Of a stretch of 49,300 nucleotides of DNA, positions 1 through 8,193 are shown piece by piece. Within the stretch, counting starts at the first letter, position 1. Each line of letters starts with the position of its first letter. The translations under genes and the position numbers were made by a program. Source of the stretch: Gammaproteobacteria bacterium (GTDB lineage Bacteria > Pseudomonadota > Gammaproteobacteria > Granulosicoccales > Granulosicoccaceae). Under the pieces are notes generated by a model. That model had not been told where the DNA came from. It did no database searches and saw only the letters and a program-made list of their open reading frames with translations. The stretch spans positions 1 through 49,300 of the forward strand of contig JAHQVR010000076.1 in the NCBI GenBank assembly GCA_019634245.1, given 5' to 3'.

Positions 1-755
1 AATCCGATGATTGTGACCACCGGTACTAGTGTGTTACGCAGGGCATGGTGGTAATGCAGTGAGCGGTAACCGATTCCGCGCGCGGTAGCGAATTTTATAT
101 AGTCGGTTTTTAAAACGTCCTGCATCTCGGATCGAACCAGGCGCATCGTAAGGGTGAGCTGATATACGCCAAGCGTCACGGCTGGGAGGATGATTGAACG
201 CCAACCATCAACGGTCAGAAAGTTTGTTTTCCAAAAGCCCACCTCAACCACATCACCGCGGCCAAAGGTAGGTAGCCATCCAAGTTGGACGCCAAACAGA
301 TATATGAGAAAAATGCCAATAACAAAAGTGGGAATAGAAACGCCAATGAGTGTTGTGACCAATAAGGTACTGGCGATAAAACCGCCTCGGTGAATAGCGG
401 TATAGATGCCAGCCGGGATTCCCACAAGCAGTGAAATAAGCAGTGATATGACCCCAAGTTCGATTGTGGCTGGCATGCGATTAAGGATCATTTCACTAAT
501 GGGCTGTCGCGTTCGGTAGGAGTATCCAAATTCACCCTTGAGTAAATTCGTTGCAAAACGCGTGAACTGTGTGTGCACAGGGTCATTCAGACCCATTTCC
601 TCACGCAGCCGCTCCTGATCCTCAATAGAGGTTTCTTGTCCAACCATTTGTGCCACAGGGTCGCCAACAAAGCGAAAAAGGGTAAATGCGATTAAGCTTA
701 CCGCTAGCATGACAAATAATGATTGAAGTAAGCGTCTGGCAATGAAACCGAGCAT
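1..755 (-). CDS. Peptide/nickel-type ABC transporter permease (DppB/OppB family), partial
   Basis: An open frame runs from an ATG at 755-753 off the left edge, giving about the first 251 residues. The N-terminus MLGFIARRLLQSLFVMLAVS is the typical first membrane helix of DppB/GsiC-type permeases. A periplasmic segment follows, with the conserved stretch GEFGYSYRTRQPISEMI, then several hydrophobic helices. Near the cut end lies the cytoplasmic coupling loop (ATARGIGYRS...LRNTLVPVVTIIG) that contacts the ATPase. The family forms the inner-membrane channel for peptides, nickel or related solutes. It is homologous to the permease at 23136-24086 but clearly diverged from it. The rest of this transporter must lie to the left of the window. 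It is divergent from the gene at 920. Confidence 0.9.
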   Translation of the reverse strand, partial: MLGFIARRLLQSLFVMLAVSLIAFTLFRFVGDPVAQMVGQETSIEDQERLREEMGLNDPVHTQFTRFATNLLKGEFGYSYRTRQPISEMILNRMPATIELGVISLLISLLVGIPAGIYTAIHRGGFIASTLLVTTLIGVSIPTFVIGIFLIYLFGVQLGWLPTFGRGDVVEVGFWKTNFLTVDGWRSIILPAVTLGVYQLTLTMRLVRSEMQDVLKTDYIKFATARGIGYRSLHYHHALRNTLVPVVTIIG

Positions 756-790
756 AGATGCGTCAGCCTTCTACTTAAACGATTTGAATG

Positions 791-809
791 GTAGCGGATA
801 TGTCGCTAC
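791..809. repeat. Inverted repeat in divergent promoter region
   Basis: GTAGCG at 791-796 and CGCTAC at 804-809 form a perfect 6+6 inverted repeat with a 7-base spacer. It lies about 36 bases upstream of the permease start and about 110 bases upstream of the gene at 920. It could be an operator or a 5'-leader hairpin. Nothing else in the 164-base gap is convincing. Confidence 0.45.
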
Positions 810-919
810 ACCTGTTGAAACTATTGACGGCGAGTAATTCGATACGCTGAGAAGTTGCCCCACTGTTATTAGGATTAGCGGGCATACATTGGAGTGAGTC
901 GAGATAAGGATCCATTTAA

Positions 920-1438
920 ATGCGATGTTCAGTGATTGGAAACGCCGGTGGCGGAAAGTCGATTTTATCCAGGGCAATGGCCTCTAAAACTGGCATACCG
1001 CTGCACGAACTCGATAATTATCTATGGAAGGACAACTGGGATAGTGTGCCACCTGAAGTGTTCGAAAAACAGCATCGTGAAATCATCGATACCGAGAGCT
1101 GGATTATCGATGGTTTTGGACTTCCAAATACCATTGAACCTAGGCTTCGAAGGTCGACACGCATTGTGTTTATCGATTTACCCATATGGATGCATTTTGC
1201 GTTGGCCGCTGAGCGGCAGGCAGTTTGGAAACAGGGCAAACTAACGCATCCACCGGGAGGTATGAAGGCAGCTCCTCCCACCAAAATTTTATTTGAGTTG
1301 ATGTGGAAAATTCACACTGAATTAACCCCCAGCGTTAATCAATGGGTGCAACAGGCTGCCGAATCGGAATGCGTGGTGGAAACGGTCCACACTCTTGACA
1401 GGCTTCGTGAGCTGCAATTTAATCCTATGAGCGTCTAA
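920..1438 (+). CDS. P-loop adenylate kinase-like protein (FlaR/topology-modulation type)
   Basis: This 172-residue protein has a Walker A loop at residues 7-14 (GNAGGGKS) directly after the first beta strand. It also carries the pattern HELDNYLW...WIIDGFG, typical of small adenylate kinase-like proteins often annotated as 'DNA topology modulation protein FlaR'. These are P-loop NTPases whose real substrates are mostly unknown. AAGGA at 906-910 sits nine bases before the ATG. It is the first gene of a tight plus-strand run: the next start is 16 bases downstream. A role in phosphorylating or sensing a small molecule in this operon is possible, but this is inference. Confidence 0.75.
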   Translation: MRCSVIGNAGGGKSILSRAMASKTGIPLHELDNYLWKDNWDSVPPEVFEKQHREIIDTESWIIDGFGLPNTIEPRLRRSTRIVFIDLPIWMHFALAAERQAVWKQGKLTHPPGGMKAAPPTKILFELMWKIHTELTPSVNQWVQQAAESECVVETVHTLDRLRELQFNPMSV

Positions 1439-1454
1439 CGGGAGGTGGTGTCTG

Positions 1455-2420
1455 ATGGCGATAGCAAGTTTGGCGTATTTAGGCATACGCTGTAATCGAT
1501 TGAATGATTGGTCGTCATTTGCCTGTCAATTGTTGGGAATGCAATTGTTGGATAAAGCGGGCAGTACGCGTGCGTTTAGAATGGATGATCATCAACAGAG
1601 AGTCATTGTTAGCGATGAACCTGGTGATGAGCTCGCCTTTATGGGTTGGGAGGTTGATGCCAACGCGGACCTAGATCATTATGCGGCGCGATTGGAGGCG
1701 CAAAATGTGTCTGTGGCTGAAGGCTCGAAAGATCTGTGTGCCCGGCGATATGTGCAACGTCTTATCTACTTTGATGATCCTGAGGGAAATCGCATAGAGT
1801 TTGTCTGGCAACCGATTCAAGCAGAAGATCCGTTTGAATCTGGCCGAGCTGTGTCCGGATTTGTCACAGGTGCGTATGGTATGGGTCATGCCGTATTGAA
1901 TGTTAAGGATGCTACCAACCTATTACCCTTTTACACCGACACGCTAGATTTTTGCTTGAGCGATTATGGCTTAACCCCCTATCCCATGTATTTTTTTCAT
2001 GTTAATGGTCGGCATCATAGTTTCGCCTTGATTGGCTCAGGCGGAACTGGTTTTCACCATTTTATGGTGGAGTACCATAATCTAGATGATGTAGGTCAAG
2101 GATACGACATAGCGCTTCAAGAAACCGATCGTATCGCGTACACATTGGGTCGCCATACGAACGACTACATGACCTCTTTCTATGCCAAGAGCCCTACTGG
2201 TTTCTTTGTGGAAAGCGGATGGGGTGGCAGAATTATCAATCCAAATACCTGGCAGTCGCACGAGACCTTCAATGGTCCCAGTTTCTGGGGCCATGATCGG
2301 CCATTTATGTCAGATGAACACCGTCAAAGACTCAATCAAATGAAACTTGATGCAGCAGCGAAAGGTCTGCAGGCCCCAGCGTTGATTGATTGCCCGTGGT
2401 TATATCGTGCTCGACACTGA
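1455..2420 (+). CDS. Extradiol ring-cleavage dioxygenase, type I (BphC-like, VOC fold)
   Basis: The 321-residue protein has the length of two-domain extradiol dioxygenases such as 2,3-dihydroxybiphenyl 1,2-dioxygenase. The catalytic C-terminal half retains the expected signatures: GMGHAVL with H145, GFHHFMVE with H201/H202 and FFVESGWGG with E253 as the iron(II) 2-His-1-Glu set, plus the second-shell residues of GRHTNDYMTSFY (H234, N236, D237, Y243). The N-terminal VOC domain is the usual non-catalytic copy. The enzyme opens catechols next to the two hydroxyls using O2. GGGAGG at 1440-1445 is a strong ribosome site. The next gene is a flavin hydroxylase overlapping its 3' end, so hydroxylation to a catechol followed by cleavage is the natural reading. 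Substrate unknown. Confidence 0.9.
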   Translation: MAIASLAYLGIRCNRLNDWSSFACQLLGMQLLDKAGSTRAFRMDDHQQRVIVSDEPGDELAFMGWEVDANADLDHYAARLEAQNVSVAEGSKDLCARRYVQRLIYFDDPEGNRIEFVWQPIQAEDPFESGRAVSGFVTGAYGMGHAVLNVKDATNLLPFYTDTLDFCLSDYGLTPYPMYFFHVNGRHHSFALIGSGGTGFHHFMVEYHNLDDVGQGYDIALQETDRIAYTLGRHTNDYMTSFYAKSPTGFFVESGWGGRIINPNTWQSHETFNGPSFWGHDRPFMSDEHRQRLNQMKLDAAAKGLQAPALIDCPWLYRARH

Positions 2421-3888
2421 CGTTGTCATTGTGGGTTGTGGTCCGACCGGCGCTACTCTGGCTAACCTATTGGGTTCACGTGGTGTCAATACACTTGTGT
2501 TGGAAAAAGAACCGCAACCTTATGCGCTTCCTCGTGCCGTACATTTCGATGATGAAGTTATGCGGGTTATGCAAAGCGTTGGTATTGCTTCTGAATTAGT
2601 AAAAAAAATCCGGGTTAACCCTGGAATGCGATTTGTCGATGAAAAGAGTAGTCTGCTGCTTGATTGGCCACGCCCGATGGAAAAAAGTGGGAACGGTTGG
2701 CACCCGAGTTACCGATTTCATCAGCCGGATCTTGAATCACTATTGCGAAAGCAATTAGGCCAACACAGCTCGGTTCAAGTCAGGCTGTCGGCAGAAGTTT
2801 TAACAGTCTCAAATCATGCTGATGGCTGTGAATTAACCTGGATCAATCGTGCGGGAAACAGTGGTGATAGCGTTAACTCGGTGCGAGCGCAGTATGTGGT
2901 TGGCTGCGACGGGGCCAACTCTGCAATAAGACAGGCATTAAAGATAGATTGGATTGATCTGGGTTTCCATCAGCGATGGCTAGTCGTTGATGTGTTGTTA
3001 AAAAAACCTCGCCCAGATTTAGGGGACGTCACTATCCAGCATTGTGAACCGTCTAGGCCCATCACCTATGTTCGATGTCCTGAAAATAGGCGCCGCTGGG
3101 AGATGACCGTATTGGAACACGAGTCGTCAGAGGAGGTCAGACAACCAGAATCGGTGTGGTCATTGCTTTCGCGCTGGATAACACCGGAGGAAGCGGACAT
3201 CGAACGCGCAGCGGTCTATACCTTCCAATCGACCTTGGCGAGTAAGTGGTTGGTTGGACGTTGTTTATTGGCTGGTGATGCGGCGCACCTAACGCCACCG
3301 TTTATGGGTCAGGGCATGTGCGGTGGAATTAGAGATGTGGCCAATTTAGCCTGGAAACTGATCGAGTGTGTCAAGCAACAGCATAGTCAGCACTTATTGC
3401 AGTCATATCAGTATGAACGATATCCGCATATGCAAAAATTTATACAAACCGCTATGTCGTTAGGTAGTCTTATCAGCAACACAGACAGCCGCGACGCTCT
3501 GCAACAAGCTTTGACAAGTGGAGAAGGAAACGCAAAAATGCGGAGCTTGAACATGCCCATTGTGAGTTCTCTAGCGGCAGGGTCATCACAACACCAAGGC
3601 CAACTGTGTCTGCAGCCAAGCATCCGAGGTACCCTTATCGATGATAGGGTTGGCTATGCACCGGTTGTGCTGGTGGAAGAAGCGCTACTGGAAGAGTATG
3701 TGGTGCCATCGGGCACTACGAGTCCGAGGCTGATATCCTCAAAGGAAGATTCTTCCATAGAGTCACTGTTGGCGGATCTGCAGACGCGCGCGATTTATGT
3801 TCGACCGGATCGATACATTCTCGGAACCGCTAGTACGTGGGAGGAATTAGATTCCTTGGTTAATTTCAACGCTCAGACAGCGCCTTAA
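2407..3888 (+). CDS. FAD-dependent aromatic hydroxylase (MhpA/PheA family)
   Basis: The protein begins with a Rossmann beta-alpha-beta motif (VVIVGCGPTGATLANLLGSRG) that binds FAD. It carries the DG motif (YVVGCDGANSAIRQ) and the GD motif with FAD ribityl contact (CLLAGDAAHLTPPFMGQGMC), the three marks of group A flavoprotein monooxygenases. Length and C-terminal extension resemble 3-(3-hydroxyphenyl)propionate hydroxylase MhpA. I chose GTG 2407, which overlaps the previous gene by 14 bases. A TTG at 2386 is an in-frame alternative. Neither has a clear Shine-Dalgarno, so translation is probably coupled. It likely adds an ortho hydroxyl to a phenolic substrate with NAD(P)H and O2, feeding the dioxygenase. 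No MhpC or MhpD homologue is nearby. Confidence 0.88.
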   Translation: MLDTDVVIVGCGPTGATLANLLGSRGVNTLVLEKEPQPYALPRAVHFDDEVMRVMQSVGIASELVKKIRVNPGMRFVDEKSSLLLDWPRPMEKSGNGWHPSYRFHQPDLESLLRKQLGQHSSVQVRLSAEVLTVSNHADGCELTWINRAGNSGDSVNSVRAQYVVGCDGANSAIRQALKIDWIDLGFHQRWLVVDVLLKKPRPDLGDVTIQHCEPSRPITYVRCPENRRRWEMTVLEHESSEEVRQPESVWSLLSRWITPEEADIERAAVYTFQSTLASKWLVGRCLLAGDAAHLTPPFMGQGMCGGIRDVANLAWKLIECVKQQHSQHLLQSYQYERYPHMQKFIQTAMSLGSLISNTDSRDALQQALTSGEGNAKMRSLNMPIVSSLAAGSSQHQGQLCLQPSIRGTLIDDRVGYAPVVLVEEALLEEYVVPSGTTSPRLISSKEDSSIESLLADLQTRAIYVRPDRYILGTASTWEELDSLVNFNAQTAP

Positions 3889-3891
3889 ATT

Positions 3892-4527
3892 ATGTTCGAA
3901 GCTTTTGCTATCACACTCGTGGGTGTAGTGGCCGCCCAAGCCTCACCGGGGCCCAACTTAATAGCGGTGGCATCTGCTGCATTGGGGCAGGGCAGAGTCT
4001 CTGCGTTGCTGGTGACCCTCGGAATTTCTACTGGCATGCTCTTTTGGGCCGTGGCAGTCTCATTTGGGCTGGGCGCCTTGTTTGTTCAATACCCAATGTC
4101 GTTGACACTCTTGAAACTTATTGGTGGTAGCTATCTCATATGGCTTGCAGTGCGAGCTTTGATGTCGGTTGCGCGAGGTGGCGATGTCGTTATCTCGGCG
4201 AATAACCATCCACATTCCAGACTTCGGAGCTGGTTGCACGGCATAGCGGTGGTGTTGACCAACCCAAAAGCGGCACTCATGTGGTCTGCTGTCGCAACCT
4301 ATCTGTTCGGTGCCAATTTGACTACAGCGCAAGTGGCTCTGTTTGGCCCGGTTGGTGCCGTCAGTGGTTTGTTGATATATGGTAGCTACGCGTTTTTGTT
4401 CTCAACCGGCTCAGCCACAGTCTTATATCAGCGTTTTTCGCAAGGTGTAGAAACACTATTTGCGGCATCGTTTGGGCTGTTTGGTGGCAAGTTGCTGATC
4501 GATGGTGTTCGTGAGCTTAGAAGTTAG
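3892..4527 (+). CDS. LysE/RhtB-family amino acid or metabolite exporter
   Basis: This is a 211-residue hydrophobic protein with about six membrane segments. The LysE/RhtB signature is near the N-terminus (AQASPGPNLIAVASAAL), followed by GISTGM and the KLIGGSYLIWLA helix. The family exports amino acids, homoserine or related small solutes from the cytoplasm. The start lies three bases after the hydroxylase stop. Its place between an aromatic-catabolic pair and an acetyltransferase suggests that it removes a toxic substrate, product or acetylated derivative. The substrate cannot be read from the sequence. Confidence 0.88.
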   Translation: MFEAFAITLVGVVAAQASPGPNLIAVASAALGQGRVSALLVTLGISTGMLFWAVAVSFGLGALFVQYPMSLTLLKLIGGSYLIWLAVRALMSVARGGDVVISANNHPHSRLRSWLHGIAVVLTNPKAALMWSAVATYLFGANLTTAQVALFGPVGAVSGLLIYGSYAFLFSTGSATVLYQRFSQGVETLFAASFGLFGGKLLIDGVRELRS

Positions 4528-4538
4528 GAAACTGTGCC

Positions 4539-5081
4539 GTGTCTAATTCAGAATATTCCCTGTCTATTCGTTTGGCGTTGGTGGATGATGTACCGCAGTT
4601 GTATCGATGGGATGAAAAACCCCATGTACAAAAGGCTGTTAGCAACTCTGGCACTATTGGGTTTGATGCGAACTGGGAAGAGGAGCTGGGCGTTCGAGAC
4701 GATGGCACAGAATTTTTTATCGCCGAAGTGAACAGTGAGCCTATTGGCGCCATGCAGGTTATTAATCCGGCCACGGAACAGAGCCACTACTGGGGGGCTG
4801 TAGCGCCTAATTTACGGGCGATTGATATCTGGATCGGTGAGGAGGAATTTATCGGTCGCGGTTTTGGATCCCGCATGATGACATTTGCTATCGAGCACTG
4901 TTTTGCAGATCCATCAGTGTCCGCCATTTTGATTGATCCATTGTCTAACAACACTGAGGCGCACCGTTTCTACGAACGCCTGGGCTTTGAGTTTATGGAA
5001 CGTCGTCAGTTCGATGATGAGAGCGATTGTTTTGTCTTTCGGCTCACACGCGATGTCTGGAAGGCACGGAGCTCAGACTAG
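4539..5081 (+). CDS. GNAT acetyltransferase, AAC(6')/Acetyltransf_8-like
   Basis: The start is GTG 4539, with AGGA at 4525-4528 overlapping the LysE stop. An ATG at 4534 belongs to another frame. The 180-residue protein has the GNAT acetyl-CoA site (FIGRGFGSRMMTF, the R/QxxGxG/A loop) and the later segment IDPLSNNTEAHRFYERLGF. The order of elements (RLALVDDVPQLYRW...HVQK) recalls AAC(6')-type N-acetyltransferases and siderophore or peptide acetylases. It transfers acetyl from acetyl-CoA to an amine. It is the last gene of the 920-5081 unit, so it may modify the same compound that LysE exports. A resistance function is only one possibility. Confidence 0.85.
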   Translation: MSNSEYSLSIRLALVDDVPQLYRWDEKPHVQKAVSNSGTIGFDANWEEELGVRDDGTEFFIAEVNSEPIGAMQVINPATEQSHYWGAVAPNLRAIDIWIGEEEFIGRGFGSRMMTFAIEHCFADPSVSAILIDPLSNNTEAHRFYERLGFEFMERRQFDDESDCFVFRLTRDVWKARSSD

Positions 5082-5090
5082 CTGAGCTCC
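5068..5090. repeat. Inverted repeat across the GNAT stop codon
   Basis: GGAGCTCA at 5068-5075 and TGAGCTCC at 5083-5090 form a perfect 8-bp stem with a 7-base loop over the end of the acetyltransferase gene, in the short gap between convergent genes. No T-run follows on either strand, so it is not a textbook intrinsic terminator. It may still stabilise or end the operon mRNA. Confidence 0.5.
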
Positions 5091-5110
5091 ATTGCAAAGG
5101 ATCATATATT

Positions 5111-5608
5111 CTAGGTGCAGGCATTAAAGTCGGTGGAGGTAATTCCCATCAAAGCCGGTAGTACAAATGTCCCATCATTGGGTGTGACAACCGTGAGTTC
5201 ACCGTTGGAGACAGACATGCTGACCTCTTCGCCCTGCAGAATATAACGATCTCCGCCCAGGCTAGTAATCGTAAATTCCCCTGTTAGGTAGCAATTGTCA
5301 CCTTGGTCGAAACTATCACCTTGGTAATCCCATTCGAAAAATCGGCCATCAGCCAATATTTCTATGTAGTAAACGTCAATTTCCCCGTTAATCGTTTCGG
5401 TGAAGTCCCATAATCCCGCAATCGCACTGGTATCGCTGTTACCTGCACCTGCATCGGTACTACCGCCATCGGTCGTGCCATTTCCATCGGTGGATGTCGT
5501 GGTACCAGTATCGGTACTGCCACCGTCATCATCGTCGGAGCTACTGCATCCACCCAAACTCAGTGCGGCAATAATGATGGGCAGAGTCATGTACAGCTTA
5601 AAGGTCAT
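5111..5608 (-). CDS. Putative lipoprotein with acidic/Gly-Thr linker
   Basis: I place the start at ATG 5608, preceded by GAGGAA, rather than at an upstream in-frame codon. The N-terminus MTFKLYMTLPIIIAALSLGGC is a lipoprotein signal with lipobox LGGC. After the acylated Cys comes a low-complexity segment of Ser, Asp, Gly and Thr (about 35 residues), then a compact domain of about 100 residues containing WDFTETINGEIDVYYIEI and later beta-rich text. The domain resembles lipocalin-like or 'surface lipoprotein' folds of marine gammaproteobacteria, but I do not recognise a family. It is probably anchored in the outer membrane. It is divergent from the S9 peptidase gene. Confidence 0.72.
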   Translation of the reverse strand: MTFKLYMTLPIIIAALSLGGCSSSDDDDGGSTDTGTTTSTDGNGTTDGGSTDAGAGNSDTSAIAGLWDFTETINGEIDVYYIEILADGRFFEWDYQGDSFDQGDNCYLTGEFTITSLGGDRYILQGEEVSMSVSNGELTVVTPNDGTFVLPALMGITSTDFNACT

Positions 5609-5764
5609 AATAAATTCCTCTGATGGTCTAGGTGTTTGGTTGTCTTCACAGTCTGCCACCTATGGTAGAGCAGTTACCAGCAGGCTTCCAGTAAAGTACA
5701 GAGCACATAGACTAATGACTGGATATTTGGGATGATTGCGCGAAAAGCCCGCACGGGATATTGC

Positions 5765-7723
5765 ATGCGAACGATATTATTAGTAGCGCTGTTGCTCGGC
5801 GTGTTTGGCCTCCTACAGTCGTGCGCTGCGCCTGCTACTCACCCTTCCATTAAAGACAGTAACCTGCCAAAACTGGTGCCGGTGCGACAGTTTGTGGCGA
5901 ATGCCGATTTTGAAGGTAATTATCGCCTCTCACCAGATGGTCGAAAAATGGCCTTCGAAGGTGTCTCAGGATTGAGGTCAGCACTGTTGTGGCAGTACGT
6001 CGATGGTGAGCAAAAGAAGCTGGTGAGCAAGTTTCGGAAAAATGCTCCGAGCCCGTTTTGGAGTAGCAATAGCCAGCACATTCTGTACAGCTTCGATGTC
6101 AGTGGTCGGGAAAACAACCACATCTACGCGTTTGATACCGATAACCCGGACTCACCTATAAGGGATCTCACACCCTATGACGATACCTTAGCGTATGTCG
6201 TGCGAATCCCCCGGAGCCCTTCAGATCTTATCTATGTGTCGCACAATCGGCGCGATAAATCAGAGTTTGATTTGTATGAGCTCAATGTAAGAACGGGTGC
6301 CGAGAAATTGATTTACCAAAATACCGGTAATACGGTGGTTGGGATGATTGATGACAGTGGTCGGTTTCGCGCTCGGGTCTTACAAACGGAAACACAGCGA
6401 ATACTGCAAGTAAAGGAGAACGATCAATGGCGCGACTTAGTCGTTGCGGGGTTGTTTGATGTGATTTATCCTTTGGAACTGAACGAGGACGACAGCGGCA
6501 TTTATGCGATCAGTAACCTAGGCCGCGACAAACACAGCTTGGTTCTCATCGAATTATCCACTGGTGAAGAAGAGCTGTTGTATTCGCACCCATTGGTCGA
6601 TGTCGGCTATGTCACGCTCAGTACCCAGAACCGCCAGCCGTTGATGGCACGCATAACGCCTGACTACCCAGACTTTCATTTTTTCGATCAGAACTTTAAA
6701 AACAAGCTCACACCGTTTTTTAGCTATGGTGACAATGGATTAGATGTATTGAGTATGGATCGAGATGAAACTATGGCAACCCTCGAGGTGTTTGATACCA
6801 CCGGTGCCAGTTATGTGCTGGCAAACCTGGTCACTGGGGAGCAGATATCCTTAGGCGAAACCTCAGTGCGACGCAATAAATCTGTCTGGGTCGACAAACA
6901 GCCTATCGCTCTGGATGCGTCCGATGGTATGCGATTGCACGGGTATCTCTCGTTGCCCAAAGTTAAATCTCAAGAAAATCTACCGATGGTGCTATTGGTG
7001 CACGGTGGACCGTGGTCTAGAGATTTCTGGAACTTTGGTTCTTTGGTGCAGTTCCTGGCTAACCGTGGTTACGCAGTACTGCAACTGAACTATCGAGGGT
7101 CGAGTGGCTATGGACGGGACTATATGTTTGCCGCCGAGGGAGAGTTTGCAGCCCGTCAGCATGAAGATTTGATCGATGCGATCGATTGGGCTATTGAGCA
7201 GGGTATCGCTGATCCAACGAAAGTCGGCATTATGGGAGCGAGTTTTGGCGGATATGCCACGTTAGTGGGTATGACCATGACTGCGGATCGATTTGCTTGT
7301 GGTGTCGACATTGTGGGTGTATCCGATTTGGCAACGCTGTTGGAGGATGCTCCTGTCTATTGGAAGCATTCGATGCCGTGGTGGTACCGATTTGCAGGCG
7401 ATCCTAATGATCCGGCTGATCGTCAAAAGCTGGCGGAAAAATCGCCGATCAATCATGTTGAAAAGGTGAAAAATCCGCTGCTGATTATTCAGGGTGCGAA
7501 CGATGTCCGAGTACAAAGAGATCAATCGGACAATATGGTGGCCGCATTACGCGCGGCCGGCAAAGATGTGACCTATGAGCTTATTAAAGGCGAGGGCCAC
7601 TCGTTTCGCCATTGGAAGAATCGGATGAAAACCTATCGTCTTGTCGAAGACTTCTTTCATGATTGCCTTGGCGGTCGAACGGCTGGGCTTGATTTCTACC
7701 AACTGGGTAGCTGGGCTTTCTAA
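5765..7723 (+). CDS. S9 family serine peptidase (prolyl oligopeptidase/acylaminoacyl peptidase type), lipoprotein-like
   Basis: I use ATG 5765, because it starts a clean signal sequence (MRTILLVALLLGVFGLLQSC) with a plausible lipobox LQSC. An upstream in-frame ATG would add 11 polar residues. The 652-residue protein has an N-terminal beta-propeller region built of repeated YELNVRTG/IELSTGEE-type strands. A C-terminal alpha/beta hydrolase domain follows. The catalytic triad is S493 in GASFGGY, D580 in GANDVRV and H612 in GEGHSF. The family cleaves short peptides or removes N-acylated residues. A periplasmic or outer-membrane-anchored location is inferred. It is convergent with ibaG. Confidence 0.9.
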   Translation: MRTILLVALLLGVFGLLQSCAAPATHPSIKDSNLPKLVPVRQFVANADFEGNYRLSPDGRKMAFEGVSGLRSALLWQYVDGEQKKLVSKFRKNAPSPFWSSNSQHILYSFDVSGRENNHIYAFDTDNPDSPIRDLTPYDDTLAYVVRIPRSPSDLIYVSHNRRDKSEFDLYELNVRTGAEKLIYQNTGNTVVGMIDDSGRFRARVLQTETQRILQVKENDQWRDLVVAGLFDVIYPLELNEDDSGIYAISNLGRDKHSLVLIELSTGEEELLYSHPLVDVGYVTLSTQNRQPLMARITPDYPDFHFFDQNFKNKLTPFFSYGDNGLDVLSMDRDETMATLEVFDTTGASYVLANLVTGEQISLGETSVRRNKSVWVDKQPIALDASDGMRLHGYLSLPKVKSQENLPMVLLVHGGPWSRDFWNFGSLVQFLANRGYAVLQLNYRGSSGYGRDYMFAAEGEFAARQHEDLIDAIDWAIEQGIADPTKVGIMGASFGGYATLVGMTMTADRFACGVDIVGVSDLATLLEDAPVYWKHSMPWWYRFAGDPNDPADRQKLAEKSPINHVEKVKNPLLIIQGANDVRVQRDQSDNMVAALRAAGKDVTYELIKGEGHSFRHWKNRMKTYRLVEDFFHDCLGGRTAGLDFYQLGSWAF

Positions 7724-7734
7724 CTAGCTAACGT

Positions 7735-8004
7735 CTAATTCTGGGCTTCTGACGGGGTATAGGCCTTAATCGTTAGGGCGTGGATGGCCCCTGATTGTAT
7801 GTGTTCCTGCAGCGCTGCATACACGAGTTTGTGGCGTTTGATGGTCGGCATACCCTCGAAGGTTTCGCTCACCACTCGGGCTTCGAATTTTGAGCCATCT
7901 CCGGTGATTTCGGCTGATGCGCCGGCGATAGATTTTTCAACGAGTCCGCTGAAATAGTCCATACGAATGACAGGGTTTTGTGATTCCATGAGCGAAGTAT
8001 ACAA
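7735..8004 (-). CDS. ibaG: BolA-family protein, IbaG type
   Basis: The core GSKFEARVVSETFEGM, the invariant H in IKRHKLVYAAL and the C-terminal IHALTIKAYTPSE are closest to E. coli IbaG (YrbA). IbaG is a BolA-like protein that binds [2Fe-2S] clusters together with the monothiol glutaredoxin Grx4. The start could be ATG 8004 or ATG 7989 (MESQNPV...). Neither has a clear ribosome site, and the family does not settle it. A strong terminator on the same strand lies just upstream, so the gene needs its own promoter. The partner grxD lies at 42516 in this window. Confidence 0.82.
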   Translation of the reverse strand: MYTSLMESQNPVIRMDYFSGLVEKSIAGASAEITGDGSKFEARVVSETFEGMPTIKRHKLVYAALQEHIQSGAIHALTIKAYTPSEAQN

Positions 8005-8018
8005 AAAATACGGGTCGG

Positions 8019-8045
8019 AAAAAAAAGGGCCCGACTTGCGGGCCC
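8019..8045 (-). terminator. Rho-independent terminator
   Basis: On the minus strand the hairpin GGGCCCG...CGGGCCC (arms 8039-8045 and 8027-8033, 5-base loop) is followed by eight T residues (8026-8019). It should end transcripts coming from the lipoprotein gene at 8194-8523, just before ibaG begins. Confidence 0.88.
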
Positions 8046-8117
8046 GATTGGGGGTGAGAACGTGACACCATTTAGATACGGAGCACGTACATCAAAGGCT
8101 AGTAGCAGTTTAGAGAT

Positions 8118-8156
8118 TGTCAATAAACACTTGATTCCAATAGCAAATTATTGACA
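8118..8156. repeat. Perfect 9-bp inverted repeat with 21-base spacer
   Basis: TGTCAATAA at 8118-8126 and TTATTGACA at 8148-8156 are exact reverse complements, with centres 30 bases (about three helical turns) apart. The element lies in the 148 bases between the lipoprotein stop and the terminator at 8045. The rest of that stretch shows no gene. Confidence 0.6.
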
Positions 8157-8193
8157 GTACTTGCGCATAACCCGTCACCCCCCGGGCCTGTGA

